This document shows positions 11,193-22,414 of a stretch of 64,000 bases of DNA, piece after piece. Where the stretch lies: assembly GCA_023159155.1 (NCBI GenBank), contig JAJNNX010000063.1, positions 186,001 through 250,000 of the forward strand. The letters run 5' to 3'. This DNA comes from Ustulina deusta (Eukaryota; Ascomycota; Sordariomycetes; Xylariales; Xylariaceae). The notes beneath the pieces are model-generated. The model was not told the origin of the DNA and ran no database searches. It worked only from the letters and a program-made list of their open reading frames with translations. How positions within the stretch are numbered: position 1 is the stretch's first letter; each line of letters opens with the position of its first letter. The position numbers and the translations under genes were made by a program.

Positions 11193-11371
11193 TGTTATAA
11201 ATAGGAAGTTCACAAGGTTAGATATAATATATAAAAAGATAAGTTATATATTTAGTAAGGTTAGCTTATAAAACTAAAGCTTATAAAAAGAAGATTTTTT
11301 ATTAAAATAGGTGCAGATATAATATATATATATAGTAAGTGTGCACTAGTCCTAGTATGCTAGGCATAATA
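11193..11371 (-). repeat. 3' LTR of the gypsy element
   Basis: 179 bp, the same length as 18955-19133. Nearly all differences from the other LTR are transitions. Its right end has decayed from TGACA to TAATA, while its left end retains TGTTA. Confidence 0.9.
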
Positions 11372-11833
11372 ACTATTTTTCTTTTTTTAGTTAGGTTATT
11401 TTTAATTTAATGTATATAAATATATAAGATATAAGGTATATAGTATAGGTAGGTAGTATATATATATATAAATAAAGGGTAATTTAGGTACGGGGTTTAT
11501 GCAAAATTAAAGTAATATATATATGATTAGTACAATGCAATTAATTAAATATTTATAAGTATAAATATATAAGTACTTTTATTATATTAATAATATATAG
11601 TATTATTATTATTATTAATATAAATATTTTAATACTTATATAGTATTATTAATTAGGAGTTTTAATATATATATAATATAGTATATATATATATGTTATA
11701 TACTTAAATATATAATAAATTTTAATACTAGTAATTTGAGCATAAGCTATATATAAATTGTTTATAAAGCTGATCTAGTTTTATATAAATATTTTAGCCT
11801 AGTTTTTTTTTTTTTTTTTTTTTTAGCTACTGC

Positions 11834-12121
11834 TGTTGGAATAACTAGCATTAGTTACAACCACATCGTGCACCCGCGCATCGCACGGATAAACGGATAT
11901 CTTCGTACAGAGACTATCAGCTGTAAGGACCTCATTTCCTCTTTATTGTTTCAGCTCGTACGCTAGCAGAATTCTTTCCTTAAAAGGAATTCTGTTTCGT
12001 ACGAAGCATTTTTTTCTTTTTCTCTTTTAGTACAAGATTTAAATATAGTATAATACAATACATTCTATTAATACGCGTTCATTTGCTTTTACATACAATA
12101 TTGTACACAGCCTATTTAACA
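11834..12121 (+). mobile_element. Nested solo LTR (Ty1/copia-like start)
   Basis: A 288-bp segment starting TGTTGGAATA and ending TTTAACA, flanked by a perfect 5-bp duplication ACTGC (11829-11833 and 12122-12126). It lies inside the gypsy element near its 3' LTR. The TGTTGGAATA start is a common Ty1/copia LTR beginning. Its first ~170 bp are GC-balanced, unlike everything around it, so it inserted after or escaped most of the mutation. A nested hairpin at 11956-12004 (TCGTACG / CGTACGA outer arms, AGAATTC / GAATTCT inner arms) may form in the transcript. Orientation is assumed from the TGTTGGA end. Confidence 0.75.
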
Positions 12122-15100
12122 ACTGCTATTATTTTAGTTAGTTTTAGCTACTTTTTTACTTCGCTACTATTGTTTCTTACTTTTTCTGCACTCTTTTTAT
12201 CTTTTTTTTTTTTTTTTATGCTAGTATTACTATATTTAACGCTAATTTTATTGCTTTTTTTTTAAATAATAAGCCTTTTATTATTTGTTATAACTATTGC
12301 TTCTAGTATAAAGCTTATTAAAAAGTAATTAATAGTTATAATTATTATAATTATAAGCGTTATATATATAAGCAAAGTATATACGCTAAAAATAAGGCAT
12401 ATAGGTGCAGGGCTACTAAAGATCTAGTTTATAAAATATATATATATTAATGCTATTTTAGCAATATTTATAATAAAGCTTAGCCCAATTTTAGCTGGCC
12501 TATTTAGGTTGTTTATATAATAAAAAAAGCAAAGGTTTTTTTTTGTAATAAATACTAAAAAAGCAAAAAAATATACGAACTAATAAATATAATTATATTT
12601 ATTTTATATTAGTATTTTTATTAATTTAAATATATTATATAATTAGGTCTTAGGTTTAATATTTTTTAATATAGTTTGTATAAATAAATTACTAGACTGG
12701 TTTTATTAATTTTTTGATTTTAAATTAAACAAGAATAGCTATAAAGTTATAAATAAAATAAGCTTAAGTATTTAGCAAGCGCTTTTAAAGTTTTATTAGT
12801 AATTTGCTAGTATTTAATTTTATTTATTAAAAATATTTTGCTGCTTTATAGTAACCTATTATTTTTAGTTTAGAATTATTAGTATTTTAAGCAATTTAAA
12901 AATAAGTAGTTCTATTTCTGTTTTATAGTATATTTATTAGTTATTTATATAGGTTTAGAATATTTGTGCTATATATACTTAAATAATAGTGTAATAAAAA
13001 AACGTGCAGTTCTAAGTAGTAGTATGTATTTTTTTTAACGCTATAAATATTTTAATTTATTTTTAGTTTATAAAGTTATTTAATATAATTAAATGCTAGC
13101 TTAATACTAAATATATTTTGATAAAAATATTTTATACTTTTAATTTAAAAATTATAGTTATATATTATAAATATTAGTTGTTTGTTATTTTATATTAAAA
13201 ATACAAAAAGTAATAGTAAGCGCTACTAATTAAATTATTTGGACTACTAGATTAACTAATATAGCTAATATAAATATTACTTATTTTAATAAGATCTAAT
13301 TTTAGAAGTAGTTTATATATAGCTTAATAGTAAAGCATAGATTAAATATTTAAAATAGTTAGTTTAATTCTAATTATATAAGTATTTATAAGTTTATTTT
13401 TGTTAATTTGCTAGAGTTTCAAGCTAATATAATTATAAAAGTAGTAAATCTTTAAGTAATAAAGCAGAATACCTTTAAATAAAAATAAAATTAATCGATT
13501 TTTTTTATAACTAGTTTGGGTATAAATTGTTAGGTTAAAAGTTCTTTTTTTTTTAATAACTTTGCTATTGTTTAAAAGTTTATATTACTTTAAATATTAT
13601 AATATTAATAATTAATACTTATTAGTTATATTTAGTTAGCTAGCTTTTTTATTTAACTTTATAATATAACTTATAGTTATATGTCTGTTTTGCTATTATA
13701 TTTTTAATTTTTTACTTATTTAAATTGTTTGTAAAGTCTAGCATAAATAAATTATATATAATATTAGTTTTTTAAAATTTAAATAGTTAAATAAAAAAAA
13801 TATTATAAAAATAGGTATATTATGCTAAAAATATAAAGCAATATATTTGTAATCTAATATAACTAAAGATTTAAAATAGGCTAATAAACTTAAATATAAA
13901 TTTAAAATGTTTAAAACTTAAGTTTTTTATAAATAATATTATTATATTTTTAATTTTATAAGTTATAAGTTTATATTTAATATTGTAGTATTTTTAATAC
14001 TTTTTAACTATAATTTATTACTAATTTTTTAAGTTGTTTCTAATAGTTTATAGTTTTTATAATTATTTTTGTATTGCTAGCACCTTTTTTAAAGTAAAGT
14101 TGTTTTTAATAAATAGTTTAAACTTTAGTATATAGCTATATAGGGCTTTAAAAGATAATTTGTTAGTTATGCTATTAATAGCTAAATTAATTGCAAAATA
14201 TACTTAAAGAAGTAATTATAGCTAATTAGTTTGTTTGCTATTAATAAAGTATTTAAAGTAGTTTTTAATTGTTTAATTTATATGTTTTGTTTGCTTGTTA
14301 GTTCTAGGGTAAAACATAACTAAATATCTTTTTTTAATTTTAAAGTAATAATATAGGTTTAATTAAAAATAACTAATAAAAAAGGAGCTATAGTCTAATA
14401 TAATATTTATAGAACTTTTATAAATATATTTGATTTTTTAATAAAATAAGATAATAAGCTATATTAAAGTTATTTTAGTATTAATAAAAAATAAATATAT
14501 TAATTTAATAAATCTATTAATAATTACTAAAATATAATTAATTTAGTAGTTTTTATAAAAAGTTAAAAATAGTCTAACTATAAAATCTATAAATAGTTTT
14601 TGTATAAAAGCTAAAAATATAAATAAAGTATTAAGTTTATTATATTTTTAGTAATGTTTTATTTTTAATCTAAAGTATATTATATAATTACTTATATAGT
14701 TATTAATATTTGTTTTTATTTTTAGCTAAAAAAATTTGTATTATAATAGTTTAAGCGTGCGTTTTTATTTAAAATGCCTTACTAATAAGTTATTATAATA
14801 TAATTTAATAAACTAGAAATAAATAAATTTTTTAAAAAAAATATAAATTTTATTTTTATAATATAAAAGAAATTTTTTAATTGTTTATTAAAGGTTTATA
14901 AGCTTTTTAGTATTAATACGCTTTTTGATTAATTTATATTCGGGGTTTTTTTATTAAATATTTAAAATTATGTTTTATAAATTTTATAATATATCTAGAT
15001 TTTAAAAATTTTTATTATTTATAGCTATTTATATTTATATATATATAACTGCCTATATAAAAATAATCTTTTTTTTAAAAGGTTAAGCAGTATATATTTT

Positions 15101-16009
15101 GCTTACTAGTACTTTTAAGTATTTATTAGAAATCTTAGTTTATATTACTACAAATTTTTTTTTTAGTATTAGAAAAAAATTAATATTTTAGGGCGAATTA
15201 TTTATATAATTAGATTAATACAATAAAAGATTAGCTCTGTTTTGCTTGCTTTATTTATATTTAATAATAAAATTAAAAAAAACTAAATATATATACTAAC
15301 AAGTTTATTTTTTATTTAGTTTTGGAGTTTTTATAAATATTTAAAAATTATTATAGTTAATTAATATTTTAATTAATAATTTGCTTTTTTAAAGATAATA
15401 CTACTAATACTTAAAATATTTTATAATTATAAATATTTTTTAATTTAAGGTTTTATAATTTAATTCTATATTAGTAAATTTATAAAAATAAAATATAATA
15501 AAATATTATTTATTTTAACTATTTTTTTAAAAAAGGGTTTTTATTAGCGCTGCTTTAAAAAAATCGGTTTTTACTAATATTTATTTTTTAGGGTTAAAAT
15601 ATATAAAAAAAATAGTTTTTTTAAATAAGTCCTAGAACTTTTTAAAAGCTTTTATTGCAAAACAATCTAAAAAGATTTGATTTTTTTTTGTTTTAGTTGT
15701 GTTTTTTTTTAAATATTAGGTTAGAAAAGCAGTAATTTAAAAATACTTTTTAATAAAGCGCTAATAAAAGTTACAAAACTTTAAAAATTATTATAACTTA
15801 TAACAAGAACTAAAAAACAACTATTGTTTAATTATATTAATATAACTAAAGTTTATTTTAATATTTTAACTAAATATAATATATTTAAAAAATTTAAATT
15901 TTTTTAGTAGAACTAATATTTTAAAAGCTTAGCATATAGTTTAGCATTTTAAAATTTTTTAATAACTTTTTAAATATATTTTATATAAGATTTTTTATTT
16001 ATAAAAAAT

Positions 16010-16260
16010 ATAAAAATATTATCTAAATATATAATATAAAATATATTTCAAATATTATTAAGTATTTTATATATATAGTTCTAAAAAATAGCAGAAGTAT
16101 TATATAAACTTATAAGTATAACTAAAAATTTATAATAGCTATAATATATATAAAAAGCTATTTTTTATTTAATTTTTTTTTAATTCGGATATAATAATAA
16201 GCGTTTTTAAGATCGATCTTAGTAAATATTTTAATATATACAAATCTATTTATTAATTCT
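16010..16260 (-). pseudogene. Reverse transcriptase relic of the gypsy element
   Basis: Reading the minus strand from 16260 gives 'ELINRFVYIKIFTKIDLKNA', then 'YYYIRI', a clear Ty3/gypsy RT block (TKIDL-x-NAY-x-x-IRI). A few codons later a TAG at about 16158-16160 stands where the family has a Trp. About 50 codons on, at 16018-16029, is Y-L-D-N where the catalytic box should be Y-x-D-D; GAT to AAT is the G-to-A change RIP makes. The two motifs are no longer in one frame. Confidence 0.85.
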
Positions 16261-17378
16261 AAAATAAAAAGAAAAGTATAGCAATTTTTTTATGTAATAT
16301 AGTTAAGTTTTTTATAGTTTATATATAATTTTAAACTTTTATTTTTTTTAAGAACAAATAAAATAAAAGCTTTAGCTAGGCTTTTAGATTTCTATATTTT
16401 TTTATTAGTTATTATTTTTACAAGCTATTCTTAAAATTTTTTAAGTTTGTTCTAGGCTAATAAATAAATAAAATAATAAAATACTATAGTATTATTTTAT
16501 AAATTAATCGTTAAGTTTTTTTATTTAAAATATAAGAAAATATTAGCTTTATTAATATTAAAAAAATTAGCTAAGTTATAAAATTTTAATAAAACACTTT
16601 TAAAACTAGTGCAATTTTTTTTAGTTTTTAATTCTTTTAACTAAAAAAATTTAAAAAAATATATAATAGCTTAATAATATTTTTTATTTTTATAAACCCT
16701 AGCAAATTAATAAACTATAATTAACTTAAAATATTTAAGCTTTAAGCTATAAAACTAGCAATTTAAACTTAAATTAAATATAATTTTTTAGTTTTTTAGT
16801 ATAATTTAGAAAAAAAGTACTAGATTTTTTTTTAATTAATTATTTTAGTTAATAGCAATGCAAATATACCAAAATTTTCAAGTTACCCTATAGCTATTAA
16901 TAAGTTTATAAATAACTTAATAAGCGTTATAACTAAAAAATCTATTTTTAGTAATATATTATAAAATATAAATATAAAATAAAGCTTTTTTTAATTTATT
17001 ATATAAAACAAAAATATAACTAATATAATTATATTTAATATAAAAATCTAAATTAATAAATATTTTTAATAGGGTTTTTTTTAAGCTAATAAAATAAATA
17101 TTATATAAAATATAAAATTAATATAAAACAAATATAAAAAGCTATAGTTTTAACCCAAGCTTTATAGCTAAAACTAAAATTATTCTTTTTTTTTTTAATT
17201 ATTATTTAAATATTTATTAAAATATACTAAAAAATTATATAAATAATTTTAATCCAAATAATAGTTATTTTTTTATAAATAATAAAATATATTAGAGTTT
17301 TTTTATTTTTAATTTAACTAAGTTTTTTAAATCTAATATTTTTAATTCTTTAGTAAGTATTGCTAGTTAAGTTTTTTA

Positions 17379-17423
17379 TAGTTATAACTAATATAACCTA
17401 TTTTTTTATAATTAAAGCAAAAA
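17379..17423 (-). pseudogene. Gag zinc-knuckle relic of the gypsy element
   Basis: The minus strand reads 'CFNYKKIGYISYNY'. Spacing equals the CCHC knuckle C-x2-C-x4-H-x4-C, with only the first Cys left. The second Cys, the His and the last Cys are all Tyr, each explained by one transition (TGT to TAT, CAT to TAT). This places gag upstream of RT, confirming the minus-strand orientation. Confidence 0.8.
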
Positions 17424-18954
17424 AGGTTCTAGGTATTATTACTTTGCTTCGGGCAGTTATTAGGGTTATTTTATAGCTATTTTTAGAATATATTAGAAAT
17501 ATATTAGCTAAAATATTTAAAAAGTAATAACTTTTTAGATATATAATTATTAAAGAATTATTAATTTAGATAAGGTTGCTTTAGCTAATTATAGTACTAA
17601 TAATTATTTTAGCTCTAAACTATATTATAGTACTTTTAGCTTTAGTAAAAATAATCCTTATTATTAAAATATTTCTATTTAAAAAAGCTTTAGTATTATT
17701 ACTAATTTTAAGGTTTATTAATATTAGTTCGGTTAATATTTAAATATAAAAGTTTTTATTAAAGTTTTATAGCTTTAAAAATAAAAGTTATTAATTTTTA
17801 ATAATGTTATACTATATTTATTATTACTAATTTTTTTTAAAATAATAAATTATTAAAATTTATAATTTTTTGTTAGAGCAGATTAGTTAGTTTTTAGTAG
17901 TACAACATAGCTTTTTTATTATTACTTTATTATTTTTTTTAAATTTTAATTTAAAAAAAATATTAATTAAATATTTTAAAGTTTTAATTAGTTTATTACT
18001 AAGCTTTTTTTAACTACTAGCTAATATTTATAATAAAAAAAATTAATTAGCGAATTAAAGTTTTAGTCTAATTAATAAAGATTTTTTAATTAGATTTATA
18101 AAAAAAGCAATCCTAATACGTTTTTTTTTTTAAAAAGATTTAATACTAATTTTTGTAATCTTAATCTATTTTACTAACTATATAAATAATTTAAGTTTAA
18201 GTTTATTAAAACTTTTTTTATAAACTTTTAAATATAGATTTTAGTTTTTTAATTTATTTAATTTATTAATTATAAATAAATTATATAATAAGCAAAAAAT
18301 ATTTAAATTTTAAAAAATAACTAAAATTAACGTTTAACTTTTTATTATTATTATAACATTTATAATAATAAAATAATTAATAATTAAAACTATTTAGATC
18401 CGATTTATTAAATAATAAAAAAAGAAATCAAAAAAGAAATAATAAGCTAGAATTAGAAAAATTATATTATTTTTAGTGCTAACTTTTATGTTTTAAGTAA
18501 AAAATATAAAAAAAATCTAAAAAATTAAAAGATTTAAAGTTTTCTAAATTTTTAGCTTTTTTTTAATATTTATATTTTTTAAGTTTTTGTTTTAATATTA
18601 ATTTATATATGCTTATAAGTTAAGATCTTTTCGATTTAAAAACGGTTTGTTTTTATTTTTTTAGCTGTTTATTTATTTTTTTAAGTTCTGCTTTAAACTA
18701 AATATTTTATTATAATAAAAATTAGTTAATATTTTTAAGTCGTAAAATATTATTATTATTTTAGTAACTAAGTATTAAATTATTACTAAGCTTTAATTTT
18801 TATTTTTTATTTAAAAAAAAATTAGTATAGCTTTATTAATTATTTATAGCTAATTTGTTTTTTTTAGGAAGCATTAATCTAGTTAATAGTCCGGGTTTTT
18901 TAGGAGTTATTATATAAATATATTATAAGTAATTTTAAAAATAAACTTTAGAAT

Positions 18955-19133
18955 TATTATAAATAAAAAATTTATAAAATCAAATATAATATATAAAAAG
19001 ATAAATTATATATTCGGTAAGGTTAGCTTATAAGACTAAAGCTTATAAAAGGAAGATTTTCTATCGAAGTGGGTGCGGATATAGTATATATATATAGTGA
19101 GTGTGCACCGGTCCTAGTATGCCAGGCATGACA
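18955..19133 (-). repeat. 5' LTR of the gypsy element
   Basis: 179 bp. It is less mutated at its right end (GTGTGCACCGGTCC, CCAGGCATGACA) and more mutated at its left end than the partner LTR. The two copies therefore hold complementary transition damage. Confidence 0.9.
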
Positions 19134-19138
19134 GTTTT

Positions 19139-19800
19139 AGCTATATTTTTATTTATAGCTATGCTTAGTTAACCTAACTAAATAACTTTATTAATATAGT
19201 TTAAAAAAAGATCTTATATTACTAAAAAATTTTATATTATTACTGCTTACTTAATTTGTTTAATAGTTTTAAGATTAGATACTGCTTATTTAATTAATTA
19301 TTATTTTTATAAAATACTGCTTTTTAAATTTATTACTACTTGCTTTATTAAAAAAAAACAAAATATAAATATAAATATTTTATAATATTAGTATAATTAG
19401 CTAAAAATATTTGTTTTAAAATATATTATTATTTAAGTAATAATAAAGGACTACTAAATATAAATAGTTAAAGCTAGACGTAAAAAAAAATTAAAAAATT
19501 AAAAAAAAAAAAGATTAAAAAAGGGGCAGGGGCCAAGCGGACTATATTTTGAACTTTTAAAACATAGCTAAATAAAGCAGTACAGATCTATTTTCAAGCT
19601 ATATTAGTAAATTAACCAATTTTGCTAACCGGGCATAGCCACAAATAAAAGTACAGCTAAAACTAAATAGAAATTAATCTATTTATTAATTTATAACTAT
19701 TAGTTAATATATAACTAAACTTATATAAAAATAAATCTAATCTAGTCTAGTCCTAACTTTTTTATTTATATTTATATTTTTTAGAATACACGTTTATTTC
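19139..19800. repeat. AT-rich block with a basic-tail relic
   Basis: RIP-type sequence right of the gypsy element. The segment 19473-19590 matches 55361-55480 on the same strand (see the separate entry). A plus-strand reading of a Lys/Arg-rich run followed by aromatic residues can be followed through stops. Confidence 0.5.
19473..19600 (+). pseudogene. Transposon gag-like basic tail, copy 1
   Basis: The plus strand reads a Lys-rich run, then 'KRGRGQADYILNF', a stop, 'NIAK', a stop, 'SSTD'. It aligns with 'KLGLASYTFEFLKHTKVKQY' at 55361-55480. The two were presumably the same protein end before mutation. The family is uncertain; from memory, comparable basic tails occur at the ends of fungal retrotransposon gag-type proteins. 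Confidence 0.4.
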
Positions 19801-19817
19801 TTACCCTAAACAATTCT

Positions 19818-20138
19818 CTACAACAAATCAACATAGCATTCGAAAAGATCACTATAAAGGATATAGTGGTTATTGCCAAAGTCTAGGCAATAGTGACTAG
19901 AGAGCAGGAGGTTTACTGCACGGCGAGAGGGTTCGCGTTTTATGTACCACAGGCCTACCTTCACTACACCTTTCCACATCTCGCTAATTCTTTTTTCGAG
20001 TCTTCTTACTTCTTCAGGTCTATGTCTTGCCTTCTCGACTAGATCCAGCATAGCTAGCATGCTGTTTCCGGCATCGTAAACAGGACATTTGTCGCTGTCT
20101 CCGAATGCTCGCCCTGCTCTACATAGAAGATATAACCA
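19818..20138 (-). pseudogene. Host gene remnant interrupted by a LINE
   Basis: About 105 codons on the minus strand, GC-balanced and without stops: '...AGRAFGDSDKCPVYDAG...LDLVEKARHRPEEVRRLEKR...MWKGVVKVGLWYIKREPS...'. It reads like a helical fungal protein but I do not recognise the family. The frame appears to extend to 20165 only because it runs into the LINE target duplication and tail. Before the insertion the sequence continued at 21554 and beyond, where a stop (minus-strand TAA near 21570) is met. A splice acceptor (CTATGTAG) near 20122 could mean that this is an internal exon. It is probably a gene fragment. Confidence 0.4.
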
Positions 20139-20151
20139 CAACAAGTGATTA
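20139..20151. repeat. LINE target-site duplication, left copy
   Basis: CAACAAGTGATTA, identical to 21541-21553. Confidence 0.9.
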
Positions 20152-21540
20152 TTATTATTAATCAAAGCTGCAAAGCCTTTACCGGCGCAGCAAATCTTCT
20201 ATCTCACCGCAGGCAAAAACCGTGCCTCAGGCCATTGCAAGCCTCCTAAAGAGGCCTTGCAATCCTTTAGTCGGACAAAACACCTGCGCAACACTAAAAC
20301 TGACAACTATAAACGGCACTACAATACATACTTGAAGCCTTCACTTATCATAATAAGTAAAGAGCAGTGATTGGCGAGAGGCTGGGTCTGGTGGACCTCC
20401 CGCCGGCTCGCGCTACCCAACCCCCTGGCGGCTGAGATGCTCTTCCAGTGCTTCCATCTTTTCTTGCGCTACTTCGATTAAATGGCCGCGATCCTCCTTG
20501 TTGTGCTTTGGGCGGCGCAGCCGCTCCCTATCGCCACCGATACTTGCTGCCAAGTTATACATTGTCAGCCGGCCTACAGCAATAAGCCACTGTGCTATTA
20601 ATCGCGCGCTCCTTGGGTTATTAGTTGCTGCAGCGAAGTCATCCCGAGTCTCTAGCAGCCTAGGTGCTAAGCTTCTTCGCAGCTTGTGCCTCTCATCTAC
20701 TAGAGACCGGCAATGCAAAACAACATGTTCAGCAGTCTCTTTGCCTGTGGCACATGCACACATTGGGGTGGGATAACCAGGGACCTGGCGGCGGTGTAGA
20801 AAGGCCTTTAGGCCGATCTTTTCAGTGCGTGCCTGGAAGATAACCGCCGCCTCATGCTTCAGGAGGCCCCTATATCGTTCAACTGCCTCCCCGCCTACTG
20901 GGGGTACCTCTGCTATCGGATGCAACGCCTCGGCAGCGTGGGTTCGTAGCCACCGTGAAGCCCACTCATCTCGAAGGGCTGTCTCCGGTGCCCTCCCATC
21001 GGCCCAGGCCTCAAAGGGATCCTCAAGCACTTGGGGCTTCTCAACCTTTAGAAATCGGCGGCCCCTTTGCTGAGTAGCTCTACGGCGCCTTTGTGCCCTA
21101 TACACCAAGCCTGCCATCTTGTCACTGCACTCCTTGACCGCATTTGGGCAGGGGCCAAGCGCAAGGCGTCCTTCAAAAGCAGCAGCTCTCTCGCTAAGGT
21201 GCAAATCCAGGGGAGGGACACCAAGCTCTGTCTCAAGATGTCTGATCTTCGTGGCTTTATAAGCTCCAGCAATCTTCCGGAGGCATGTGTTCTGAACCAT
21301 TGTAAGCTTCGCAGTGATCCCCTGGGGGGTATCGCCCTTAGATGGCGCGTGCCATGTTGCTGCACCATATGCGAGGGTACTCCGAACAATCGCTATATAT
21401 AACTGCCGCGCTTTGGCAACACTAGCGCCCCAGGCAGAAGTTCCTAGTTTAGTAACTGCGTATTGCTGAACTGTAAGTTTCTTCCGGAGCGCTGCAAGGT
21501 GTTTCCCCCAGCGTAGGCGGCCTGTAAAGTGGACACCAAG
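20152..21540 (-). mobile_element. 5'-truncated non-LTR retrotransposon (Tad/I-type LINE), 1389 bp
   Basis: The insertion is bounded by a 13-bp perfect target duplication CAACAAGTGATTA (20139-20151 and 21541-21553). Its 3' end (left side, minus strand) finishes in a short (TAA)n tail, and its 5' end is truncated inside the reverse-transcriptase ORF. All three are hallmarks of target-primed reverse transcription. It is GC-balanced and free of RIP damage, although AT-rich graveyards lie on both sides. Confidence 0.9.
20413..21540 (-). CDS. LINE ORF2 C-terminal part (truncated)
   Basis: About 375 codons open to the stop at 20413. The start 'LGVHFTGRLRWGKHLAALRK' is the segment that follows the RT palm in LINEs. 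Next come a helical region 'ARQLYIAIVRSTLAYGAATW' typical of the thumb, a basic stretch around residues 151-160 (AQRRRRATQQ), and a C-terminal zinc-knuckle-like C263-x-C265-x8-H274-x4-C279. The catalytic RT residues and the endonuclease are absent because of the 5' truncation, so the copy cannot move by itself. The apparent start codon lies in the target duplication and has no meaning. Smaller plus-strand frames here are shadows. Confidence 0.85.
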   Translation of the reverse strand, partial: LGVHFTGRLRWGKHLAALRKKLTVQQYAVTKLGTSAWGASVAKARQLYIAIVRSTLAYGAATWHAPSKGDTPQGITAKLTMVQNTCLRKIAGAYKATKIRHLETELGVPPLDLHLSERAAAFEGRLALGPCPNAVKECSDKMAGLVYRAQRRRRATQQRGRRFLKVEKPQVLEDPFEAWADGRAPETALRDEWASRWLRTHAAEALHPIAEVPPVGGEAVERYRGLLKHEAAVIFQARTEKIGLKAFLHRRQVPGYPTPMCACATGKETAEHVVLHCRSLVDERHKLRRSLAPRLLETRDDFAAATNNPRSARLIAQWLIAVGRLTMYNLAASIGGDRERLRRPKHNKEDRGHLIEVAQEKMEALEEHLSRQGVG

Positions 21541-21553
21541 CAACAAGTGATTA
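21541..21553. repeat. LINE target-site duplication, right copy
   Basis: CAACAAGTGATTA, identical to 20139-20151. Confidence 0.9.
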
Positions 21554-22414
21554 ATAACACCACAAACATGTTAATCCCGACCTATTAATGTTTTATATGA
21601 TACCCGGTTATAATCCACTGCTCTTGTACATTGTTTGCTTATGCTCCCTTAGCCGTCAATGTAAGAACGGTAGTGGGTGATGATTACGACGCGGTTTGGT
21701 TCGCCATGTATCGGCGTTTCTGCAAGGCGCAGGTATAGGCGTGTCAAACAAACCCGACTTATAAATATATATATGCCTAAATGCACAGCCCAGTCAGATT
21801 GAGGGCAAATTCAATGTGTTTTGACGCGATTTTTGATGGATTTAAAAAGTTGTGGTTTTTGAAGAATCGCGAAAAACACAAAATAGCCGCGGAGCAGTCC
21901 GCGCGATTGACAGAATCCTTAGACCATTTACTTGAGGATCTGTAAGGTAACGTGACTATCTGGTCTGAACTGTTGCTGAGGTAAGTCGAATTGTCAGCCG
22001 CGATCGCGAAACACGTGGCTTAATATGATTCCCTAAATTTCATTGGATATAACTAGCTACACCTTAATGTCTTTGTATACATTACCCCGCTTGTCTCCAT
22101 CGCCTCCTGACAATACCCTTCGAGGTTCTGCATTATTGTACAGAGTCGCCCAGCAAGATCAAAACGCCGGTGCCCTCCACAAGATGGAAAACCTAGCGGG
22201 TTCATCTGAAAATATGAGTCTGTCCTTGAGCGGTGACCTATTCGAAGTATGTTTTCTTATATAACAGTAGGTGAATATAGAATATCTAAGCTGACAAGAC
22301 TAATATAGGATGTATGAGATATGTTATAGTACTTACATTTGGCAACTATTTAACTCAGCCTTTAAAACAGGAAGTTAGTTCTGATGTATTAGTAAAGCTT
22401 AGCTTATGTTAACT
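21554..22414. other. GC-balanced spacer before the minisatellite
   Basis: About 860 bp. A plus-strand frame at 22043-22264 ('...NLAGSSENMSLSLSGDLFE...') ends next to a GTATGT donor-like site and could be a small exon, but it has no known domain. A GC-rich imperfect palindrome lies around 21884-21905. Nothing else was seen. Confidence 0.4.

Larger units (their letters stand above)
12127..18954. repeat. AT-rich interior of the gypsy element
   Basis: Apart from the two relics listed, no further domain was secured. The integrase and chromodomain regions should lie around 12.3-15 kb on the minus strand, but mutation has removed readable motifs. Confidence 0.6.
11193..19133 (-). mobile_element. 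Degenerate full-length Ty3/gypsy LTR retrotransposon (7941 bp)
   Basis: Two 179-bp direct repeats (11193-11371 and 18955-19133) form the LTRs. The right copy ends canonically in CA; the left copy begins TG. The 5-bp target duplication GTTTT is perfect at 11188-11192 and 19134-19138. Protein relics on the minus strand fix the orientation and class. A zinc-knuckle relic lies at about 17379-17423, the reverse-transcriptase motif 'FTKIDLKNAYYYIRI' at about 16180-16230, and a YLDD-type catalytic box now reading YLDN at 16018-16029. On the minus strand the sequence just inside the 3' LTR (11373-11389) is the polypurine run AAAAAAAGAAAAATAG, as expected of a polypurine tract. The order gag, RT, then the 3' end fits Ty3/gypsy. 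Every frame is full of stops from C-to-T/G-to-A change, so it is dead. A later LTR (11834-12121) is nested in it. Confidence 0.9.

Noticed and set aside
12083..12265. Plus-strand open frame of 60 codons
   Set aside because: Composed of hydrophobic residues from T-rich DNA and runs across the end of the nested solo LTR; not a gene.
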